From assembly GCA_036898135.1 (NCBI GenBank), contig CM072511.1:33301324-33365323 (forward strand): DNA of 64,000 nt, written 5' to 3'. A program made the position numbers and the translations under genes. Of the stretch, positions 60,581 through 64,000 are shown one piece after another. The number at the start of each line of letters is the position of its first letter. The first letter of the stretch is position 1. The notes under the pieces are model-generated. The model had not been told where the DNA came from. It was given only the letters and a program-made list of their open reading frames with translations, and did not search any database. Origin of the DNA: Oncomelania hupensis. Its lineage: Eukaryota; Mollusca; Gastropoda; Littorinimorpha; Pomatiopsidae.

Positions 60581-63390
60581 AGCTTGAGTTCCGTCCATTG
60601 ACTTTGGGCAAGGTGGGCGATAAATAGTATATTGCCTATGAATTGATTAAAATTCTTTTGGGCTGACAGTATCATAACATTTTCAGTATAGGCTATGTGT
60701 TATGATAGCTTGAGTTCCGTCCATTGACTTTGGGCAAGGTGGGCGATAAATAGTATATTGCCTATGAATTGATTAAAATTCTTTTGGGCTGACAGTATCA
60801 TAACATTTTCAGTATAGGCTATGTGTTATGATAGCTTGAGTTCCGTCCATTGACTTCGGGCAAGGTGGGCGATAAATAGTATATTGCCTATGAATTGATT
60901 AAAAATCTTTTGGGCTGATAGTTCCATAACATTTTCAGTATAGGCTATGTGTTATGATAGCTTGAGTTCCGTCCATTGACTTTGGGCAAGGTGGGCGATA
61001 AATAGTATATTGCCTATGAATTGATTAAAATTCTTTTGGGCTGACAGTATCATAACATTTTCAGTATAGGCTATGTGTTATGAGAGGATTATGATAGATA
61101 GTGGTGTGGGTGTAAGATGGTGGGTGGGTAGGTGCATTTAGGCGTTCGCGGGAGATTGTTATATATTTGCGTGTTTGAGTTATATCACTGGAGCTTCTAT
61201 ACGTTATATCTGAGTAAGGCATAAATACTAATATTGTATTTGTCAACTGTTCAGCGACTGTGTGAAATTAATATGGGTTCATCTTCTGTTCCTCCAGCGC
61301 TGCAAAATGGCGCCATGTCCCTGACAGAACATTACTTGCTGCTGGCACTATCTGGTTCTTTGGTGTATGCAGCGCTGATGCATCCCCGTGAGTGTTACAT
61401 CCTCATCTACGGCATCGTCTACCTCTTCTACTTCCCCGCTATGTACATGCTGCTGCCGCTCTACGCTCTCTGCAACATCATCGACCAGTCGTGGGGCACC
61501 AGAGATAACGTAAGGCACTTGGAGTTTGATTAGTACATTCTCTGCCATCAGTTTGGTTGATCGGAGGGTTATGTGACTGATTTGCCTGTCAACATTTTAA
61601 CCCGTTGAAGGAGATTTCCTTAGTTAATGCTTTTGTTTGGTTTCTGAAACTGCCTGTCAGTCTTGAGGTTGGTGATGTAATCTACGTTTTTTTGCTAAAA
61701 ATAATTGAATGCTTCTATACAGGAAATGTTCATACCACATGGGCTGATACCTTTTTACGCAGCACATGCAATAGTAAATGTGTAATGCTCTCTTAATTCA
61801 TTTTGCTGGAAATAAATGAAGTAGGCGAAGTGTACAATTAATTTGAACTTCGTTTTTCAGCAAAAAGCAAAAGTACCCAAGTTCATCTGCTTCCCACGCA
61901 TTCGGAGAAAGAAGAAAAAGAAGAACAAAAATGGTGAAGCTCGTGTCGAAAGCTGTGGTGAGTAGTTCCGCCAATATTCAAAGCTTATACTTATTCTGGT
62001 TCCCACTGCCTGTAATTATTTCACAGAAACGTGAAAAGGAAATGACGCGGCTCTCCAGAAGAGCTGTGCAGTGTGGAGATCGACTGGCCATTTCTGCTGC
62101 CCAGTGAATCCACATCTACTGAAAGACGGCAGAGCATCTCAGATAGGGCAAAGAAGTTGAGGATTATTTTTCTGCTGCAGCATACAAACAGTCGAAGCCA
62201 TTTTCACATAAAATGAGGCTTCAGTGTTATTGGGTCTATTGTCCATTTCGAATAAGAGACTAAATTCCGCCCGGCCCTGTCACTTTCTATTTGTCTTCTG
62301 TCTGTCTCTGTCTGTCTGTCTGTCTGTCTCTCTAAAAGCACTTTTTAGCAAATCGTCAAACTGTTATTCATCTTTCAGACATAATTTAACATTTACACAA
62401 TCACGCTTACACATATTTAAAACATCTTTATCGTATTCTGATCCAAGCGTGAGGAATTCTCTACCACAAGAGGTGAAGGAAAGTAAATCATTAACATCGT
62501 TTAAAACTAGACTCCATCAATTTGTATTTTCTCTTTGCGGCTAGCATTTAAGATGATTGTCTACCCTGCGAAAATTTAAGGTTTTGAATAATATAACTTT
62601 GTATCTGTGTGTGTATGATGGTGGGACAAGGGAAGAGATATTAGAGGGAGGGGGAGAAAAAAGGGGGAGTGTGTGTATTTAGGTGCATAAATACTCTTAA
62701 TTATTTCTTACCATAGTTTAGATATAAGTTAGCTTCAAATTAATGTTATGCTAATTATTTTTGGTCTGTTTATTAAGGACTAGCTGTAACACAGGTCCAG
62801 AGGACCTAATGCTATTATCCTGTAAAAGCTTTCGACTTCTCTCTCTCCATTTTTCGCAAATCACGTGTCTCCCTTTCCCTTTACACGTAGTTCACCTTCC
62901 AAAAAATGTTCTCATACAGAAAACCTTGCTGAAGATCCAGAGGCACTGTCGGAGCAGGTGAAGACACTTCCGGTTGAAGAGAAAGCCTTTTGGAGCCATC
63001 TAACGGCCAGTACCGTCGGCAAGAACATCAACCTGGGTCTCAGTTTGGAAGAATTGGCTCATGGCCTTCGCCTATTGCGAAATAAGGTGAGGTAACATTG
63101 GAGGCAAACCTTAAAATTAACAATTTAAACTCATCCGCCTCAGAGGACTGCCGGAAATAAATTTGAGTTGGGGTTAGCATGTTCCCTGCCTATAATAGAG
63201 CACTTCTTCTCTTTGGGACATCAAACGTAGTCGTGCACTATTGAAACCATTGGCGTTAGCAGAAAGGCCTCGCTGACTGTTGCAAGAGTTTATTGTCCTG
63301 TGTGTGTGTGTGTGTGTGTGGTGTGTGTGTGTGTGTGTCCGTGTGTGTGGTTGCGTGTGTACCGCAACGCGCGCGCGCCTGTGTGTGTGT

Positions 63391-63460
<70 letters not shown>

Positions 63461-63999
63461 GGAACAAATATCTTTAAAAATAAAATGCTATTATTATTGT
63501 CCTCGCCTTGGTTTTATCATAATGTTCTCAACGTTTTGCATAATTATATATTATTTAAACTCTGTAGGCCTACATATGTGTATAAGCATATGTATTTATT
63601 GTCCAACTGTTATTTACATGGTTTGTATCGGTAATATGTTCTTGTTGTGTTTTATCCATCATGTATGCATTATATATTATGTATTTATGTATTTATTGTC
63701 TAATTGTGGTTTACTATATCGGCAACTTACACGTGCAGGTGGTGGTGTTGGTGATGTTGTGCAACCTACTGTGGGTGATTGCTCTTAGCTTCTTCTACCT
63801 GTGGTCTTACCAGTCCAGAGATGGCGGGAAACAGATTAGCGCCTACGGCATCCTGAGTAGTGTGCTCTACGCTTTCTCCTTCATGATCCAAATCATCGGC
63901 ATGACCGTCTATCGTATCCAAGATGGCGTCCACCGACTTGGCAAAATCCTGTACGGCAAAGAAAAGCCCCACTACATCCGGGGCATTTATGAGAAATGA
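46532..63999 (+). CDS. chitin synthase, multi-exon gene (GT2 family)
   Basis: Membrane enzyme that polymerises UDP-GlcNAc into chitin at the cell surface; in molluscs chitin is part of shell, radula and gut-lining matrices. The model joins 46532-46588, 50701-50795, 53068-53194, 53455-53601, 54247-54699, 55295-56122, 56608-56838, 57582-58370, 58705-58891, 59342-59497, 59642-59925, 60084-60291, 61298-61509, 61861-61957, 62920-63086 and 63739-63999. All phases agree. With the candidate start exon at 30510 it totals about 1437 residues, near the family's usual size. Diagnostic motifs, in order: CTTMYRE (about 554), RWSQVMYM (about 661), ATDAD (about 924), EDRW (about 1030), QRRRW (about 1067), SWGTRDN (about 1257). 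Membrane segments flank the catalytic domain. Oddities: a roughly 250-residue insertion before ATDAD and one GC-AG intron. No myosin head is visible in the window. The exact start is uncertain. Confidence 0.92.
47131..50357. mobile_element. hAT-like DNA transposon carrying a LINE
   Basis: Ends CAGGGGCGGATC (47131) and GTCCGCCCCTG (to 50357) are inverted repeats flanked by the 5-base direct repeat TACTG (47126-47130 and 50358-50362). G-runs lie just inside both ends, as in the element at 13874-15385, which has nearly the same termini (CAGGGCCGGA) and also a 5-base duplication. The interior holds the LINE copy at 47210-49488 plus AT-rich and homopolymer sequence (49890-50300). No hAT transposase is seen. 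The whole element sits in a chitin synthase intron, ending 343 bases before exon 50701. Confidence 0.7.
47210..49488 (+). pseudogene. GGATA-tailed LINE, copy 5 (longest)
   Basis: It begins in the endonuclease C-terminus (RTRTFRADIGSDHNLVMMSF, with the catalytic SDH, near 47250-47310). The linker follows, then the RT: VDNIPAELLQAGGEAMIDAL (near 48010-48070), GFRAARSTTEQIFNLRIICE, VFVDIKMAFDRVWHAALWAT, IGVRQGCLLSPTLFNIFLER and the catalytic FADDIDGLAG (near 48674-48703). The C-terminal basic domain comes last. At the 3' end, TATGGGATAGG leads into a degenerate tail (49463-49488). Internal stops (for example TGA after LERIM at 48609) and frame changes show it is inactive. It lies in sense orientation within the chitin synthase intron and inside the hAT-like element. 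Confidence 0.88.
50701..50795 (+). CDS. chitin synthase exon (predicted): extracellular loop
   Basis: Acceptor TCATTTAACAG|GTC and donor GAGTG|GTAAAG. It is phase 0 in and leaves two bases (TG) that complete a Trp codon with the first base of the exon at 53068. It encodes VAFECIQTYKTMHPIYVLKE then VRSDLLPCVSEW. In the family, a short Cys-containing loop ending in Trp sits exactly here, just before a membrane helix followed by (V/I)PE. The exon was found by phase and splice signals plus this layout, not by strong sequence identity. Confidence 0.6.
50800..51940. other. intron sequence, no gene recognised
   Basis: AT-rich sequence between the predicted exon and a LINE relic. The short frames near 51342-51565 have no splice support. 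Confidence 0.45.
51941..52360 (-). pseudogene. GGATA-tailed LINE relic, copy 6
   Basis: On the minus strand: late RT to C-terminus with an internal deletion. + strand landmarks are the tail complement CCTATCCTATCCTA (51947-51962), the C-terminal complement (to about 52100) and the earlier segment around 52120-52360. Same family as 47210-49488. Confidence 0.75.
52568..52730 (+). repeat. tRNA-derived SINE
   Basis: The head GTAGCTCGGTGGTAGAGCG (box A) and ATGTTCGAATATT (decayed box B), followed by a body with TTTTTTTCACTGTCCATCTG. The same body, reversed, occurs at 54880-55035. Confidence 0.7.
52838..52935. repeat. (GAC)n/(GAT)n/(GAG)n trinucleotide tract
   Basis: Short runs of ACG, ATG and AGG triplets. 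The Asp/Glu and Met runs are translation artefacts. Confidence 0.9.
53068..53194 (+). CDS. chitin synthase exon: membrane helix with IPE motif
   Basis: Acceptor TTCTCCCCTTGCAG|G, donor CTG|GTAACT; starts at the third codon position and ends phase 0. It encodes YATLVLVLVIPEVLALLRTI and then WGSTLLVSGTFRQWPSLLNT. A hydrophobic helix running into (V/I)PE...R is a hallmark of the N-terminal domain of animal chitin synthases. Confidence 0.8.
53455..53601 (+). CDS. chitin synthase exon ending at a GC donor
   Basis: Acceptor TTGTTCATAG|GGC. 49 codons, phase 0 to 0 (begins GIFTAILEAAALTFFTMEVA and ends QILLDQWKPKQ). The family pattern 'xxLEAxxxxxxxxxFxVxxxLP' is visible. The exon ends CAG|GCAAGA: there is no GT donor before the in-frame TAG that follows, and GC with this consensus is the standard alternative donor. 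The next exon starts in matching phase at 54247. Confidence 0.78.
53700..53816. mobile_element. hairpin MITE (CACAGGCGCC type)
   Basis: CACAGGTGCCTGCTTATGGA and TGTGAGAGAAG on the left pair with CTTCTCTCACATCC and GGGCGCCTGTG on the right, with a loop of about 60 bases. The termini match the hairpins at 6992 and 38162. It sits in the chitin synthase intron that starts with the GC donor. Confidence 0.7.
54080..54200. repeat. (GT)n microsatellite
   Basis: GT-rich tract with GC interruptions just upstream of the acceptor of the exon at 54247. Confidence 0.9.
54247..54699 (+). CDS. chitin synthase exon: cytoplasmic linker and two membrane helices
   Basis: Acceptor TTGTTTATCAG|GAT, donor CAG|GTAAGC; 151 codons, phase 0. 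It starts with a hydrophilic stretch (DVQRHTDSSLDLNTVELKQD…), then strongly hydrophobic helices (MGMCIFVVMATLLVVLGIMD; VSLLACVMALSVVW), a short charged link, and VVRVGAMLCFGVLIAAMEEG. Confidence 0.9.
54880..55035 (-). repeat. tRNA-derived SINE
   Basis: On the minus strand: ATAGCTCAAGGTAGAGTG (box A), CAGGTTCGAATCCCG (box B), then the body shared with 52568-52730 (TTTTCACTGTCCATCTTAGC). It lies in a chitin synthase intron in antisense orientation. Confidence 0.7.
55295..56122 (+). CDS. chitin synthase exon: glycosylated loop and start of the catalytic domain
   Basis: Acceptor TTCTGTCTCAG|GCC, donor AAG|GTAGCT; 276 codons, phase 0. Two membrane helices bracket a Ser/Thr-rich loop (about 55530-55800) with six N-X-S/T sites (NLT, NLT, NQT, NLT, NST, NST), suggesting heavy N-glycosylation outside the cell. 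After the helix ILVVTLFLWLLPYLILR comes the entry to the GT2 domain (DPVCWRWMDGRKKRSRVFIC), and CTTMYREADYEMEQLLKSLS, the family's first catalytic block (CATMWHE type). Confidence 0.93.
56608..56838 (+). CDS. chitin synthase exon: catalytic domain part
   Basis: Acceptor CTCTATTACAG|GTG, donor AAG|GTATAA; 77 codons, phase 0. It contains DVYLESHIFLDNG (family 'FE.HI.FDDA') and KTPYGLQIVCVLPGGMPLFL (family 'TPYGGRLVWTLPG.T.L..H'). Confidence 0.92.
57050..57180. repeat. (GAT/GAC)n imperfect trinucleotide tract
   Basis: ATG/ACG triplet-rich intron sequence. Confidence 0.8.
57582..58370 (+). CDS. chitin synthase exon with a large acidic, Ser-rich insertion
   Basis: Acceptor TTGGTGCAG|GAT, donor CAG|GTAAAC; 263 codons, phase 0. 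It begins with KKRWSQVMYMKYILDHRT, the conserved uridine-binding block. In the family the next conserved block (NT[YF]ILA.D.D) follows after some 15-30 residues, but here about 250 residues intervene. The insertion starts basic (VTEKITTQRSNSMRLDLNG, WMQVRSLLKGWKTFDRLEKK) and becomes acidic and Ser/Pro-rich (VNDISEQSSDQGIDIGDEMS, DNSPDQSPGDDGRG, TDSFPEEEEPDYTTLEIPGP). It looks disordered and possibly phosphorylated. No internal splice pair that removes it was evident, but alternative splicing cannot be excluded. Confidence 0.88.
58705..58891 (+). CDS. chitin synthase exon: DAD metal-binding motif
   Basis: Acceptor GGCTGGCAG|GTT, donor AAAG|GTGAGG; phase 0 to 1. It encodes YILATDADMQFTASAVLDLV (DAD is the Mg/UDP-binding acidic triad; many animal enzymes have DGD here), then LGAACGRTFPMG and IVWYQIFEYAK, all strongly conserved in the family. 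Confidence 0.95.
59021..59190 (+). pseudogene. GGATA-tailed LINE 3' relic, copy 7
   Basis: The last ~130 bases of the LINE coding end (GGTGGGAAGACAACATTTGA…, TTAAACGATCATCTGTGGTG) followed by a degenerate tail (GGGATAAGATAAGATAGGAT). Sense orientation in a chitin synthase intron. Confidence 0.8.
59342..59497 (+). CDS. chitin synthase exon: CxxPGCFS region
   Basis: Acceptor TTGTGATGCAG|AT, donor ACAG|GTGTGT; phase 1 to 1. It encodes FWMIKSAQNVIGSVMCCPGC, then FSLYRAEAIQDVVKNYSEPT and DVFTKDTG. It matches the family's 'KA.EH.IG.VLC.PGCFSL.R..AL' block. Confidence 0.95.
59642..59925 (+). CDS. chitin synthase exon: EDRW and QRRRW catalytic motifs
   Basis: Acceptor TTTCCTTAG|GC, donor TGT|GTACGT; phase 1 to 0. 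EDRWMCTLMMWLGW holds the catalytic-base Asp (EDR). EEFIKQRRRWILS holds the QxxRW acceptor-site signature of processive GT2 enzymes. The following VFSFVYALYLVQLFIIVIFS starts the membrane cluster. Confidence 0.97.
60084..60291 (+). CDS. chitin synthase exon: membrane cluster
   Basis: Acceptor TGTGTACACAG|GTG, donor AAAT|GTAAGC; phase 0 to 1. Two helices (TPVMSMVFVLYGIACCILS; IVFLGLSMSAVVIAAGVYVL) follow the conserved VGLELLTNAP. Confidence 0.92.
60303..60478 (+). pseudogene. GGATA-tailed LINE 3' relic, copy 8
   Basis: Begins 12 bases after the donor region of the exon ending 60291 (GGTGGGAAGACAACATTCGA…), ends with ACGGGAATAGGATATG and GATAGGATAGGATAGG. A (GAT)n microsatellite follows. Confidence 0.82.
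60491..60580. repeat. (GAT)n microsatellite
   Basis: About 30 uninterrupted ATG/GAT triplets between the LINE relic and the 126-bp satellite. Confidence 0.97.
60581..61084. repeat. 126-bp tandem repeat, four copies
   Basis: Units start with AGCTTGAGTTCCGTCCATTG at 60581, 60707, 60833 and 60959. They are nearly identical; the third differs at a few positions. The array lies in the chitin synthase intron between 60291 and 61298. It encodes no recognised protein. Confidence 0.95.
61298..61509 (+). CDS. chitin synthase exon: SWGTRDN motif
   Basis: Acceptor TTCCTCCAG|CG, donor AAC|GTAAGG; phase 1 to 0. Helices LLLALSGSLVYAALM and YILIYGIVYLFYFPAMYMLL precede NIIDQSWGTRDN. SWGTR is a signature of animal (fungal division 2-like) chitin synthases, placed after the fifth helix of the cluster. 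Confidence 0.96.
61861..61957 (+). CDS. chitin synthase exon: Lys-rich cytoplasmic linker
   Basis: Acceptor CGTTTTTCAG|CAA, donor TGTG|GTGAGT; phase 0 to 1. It encodes QKAKVPKFICFPRIRRKKKK and then KNKNGEARVESCG. The strongly basic stretch is likely cytoplasmic. Confidence 0.85.
62310..62545 (+). pseudogene. LINE ORF2 C-terminal relic
   Basis: The frame 62224-62544 ends in a pattern found at the C-terminus of several non-LTR polymerases: NLTFTQSRLHIFKTSLSYSD, then VRNSLPQEVKESKSLTSFKT and RLHQFVF. The rest is missing. It lies in the intron between 61957 and 62920, sense orientation. Confidence 0.7.
62920..63086 (+). CDS. chitin synthase exon: hydrophilic C-terminal loop
   Basis: Acceptor CTCATACAG|AA, donor AAG|GTGAGG; phase 1 to 0. 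It encodes ENLAEDPEALSEQVKTLPVE, EKAFWSHLTASTVGKNINLG and LSLEELAHGLRLLRNK. The FW..L.. pattern corresponds to the 'E..FW..LI..YL.P' segment after SWGTRE in animal enzymes. Confidence 0.88.
63299..63457. repeat. (GT)n then (GA)n microsatellite
   Basis: GT-rich tract to about 63390, then GA dinucleotides to 63457, in the last intron. Confidence 0.95.
63739..63999 (+). CDS. chitin synthase last exon
   Basis: Acceptor TTACACGTGCAG|GTG; 86 codons and stop TGA at 63997-63999. Two helices (VVVLVMLCNLLWVIALSFFY; AYGILSSVLYAFSFMIQIIG) and a charged tail ending HYIRGIYEK. The RN..V..F...N.LW.....L motif area matches the family's last helix pair. The 3' UTR lies outside the window. Confidence 0.9.
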   Translation: MVVLVMLCNLLWVIALSFFYLWSYQSRDGGKQISAYGILSSVLYAFSFMIQIIGMTVYRIQDGVHRLGKILYGKEKPHYIRGIYEK

Positions 64000-64000
64000 G

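Noticed and set aside
60581..61084. Coding tandem repeat (126 is a multiple of three)
   Set aside because: Lies wholly within an intron; no open frame spans the units.
61605..61796. Alternative exon after SWGTRDN (63-codon frame)
   Set aside because: No conserved sequence, and the exon at 61861 has a clean acceptor in phase.

Overview
This is a eukaryotic, metazoan window. It is intron-rich, AT-rich between exons, and crowded with microsatellites, SINEs, LINE relics and DNA-transposon derivatives. The one host gene I can assign is a chitin synthase. That, together with the repeat style (tRNA- and 5S-like SINEs, GGATA-tailed LINEs), suggests a lophotrochozoan, most likely a gastropod mollusc. 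The species cannot be identified from the sequence.

Host gene. On the + strand, sixteen phase-compatible exons from 46532 to 63999 encode a metazoan-type chitin synthase (GT2 family, multi-pass membrane enzyme). A possible tiny first coding exon lies at 30510-30524. With it the model gives about 1437 residues. The order is: N-terminal membrane segments, an N-glycosylation-rich Ser/Thr loop, the catalytic domain (CTTMYRE, RWSQVMYM, ATDAD, EDRW, QRRRW), a membrane cluster, SWGTRDN, a Lys-rich linker, and two C-terminal membrane segments ending in a stop at 63997-63999. Two features stand out: an insertion of roughly 250 residues, acidic and Ser-rich, inside the catalytic domain (exon 57582-58370), and a GC-AG intron after 53601.

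Region 1-25 kb is a retroelement graveyard. It holds a minus-strand LINE relic (3.4-4.7 kb), a 0.75-kb-arm inverted repeat (4742-6532), a 329-bp tandem duplication carrying a tRNA-derived SINE, a hAT-type element with terminal repeats (13874-15385), a LINE with a long uninterrupted RT reading frame lying between two CT microsatellites (15564-18332), a nested pair of LINE copies with GGATA tails (19102-21506), and a second LINE directly abutting them (21507-24906).

Region 25-46 kb has no confident host exon apart from the candidate first exon. It holds a foldback mariner derivative (28492-29099), a telomere-like tract, further LINE and SINE relics, hairpin MITEs, two copies of a Tigger-like element, and long stretches in which I see nothing.

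Region 46-64 kb is the chitin synthase gene. Its introns carry a 3.2-kb hAT-like element that itself contains a LINE copy, more LINE tails, SINEs, and a four-copy 126-bp satellite. The GGATA-tailed LINE family occurs at least nine times in the window and is the dominant mobile element.
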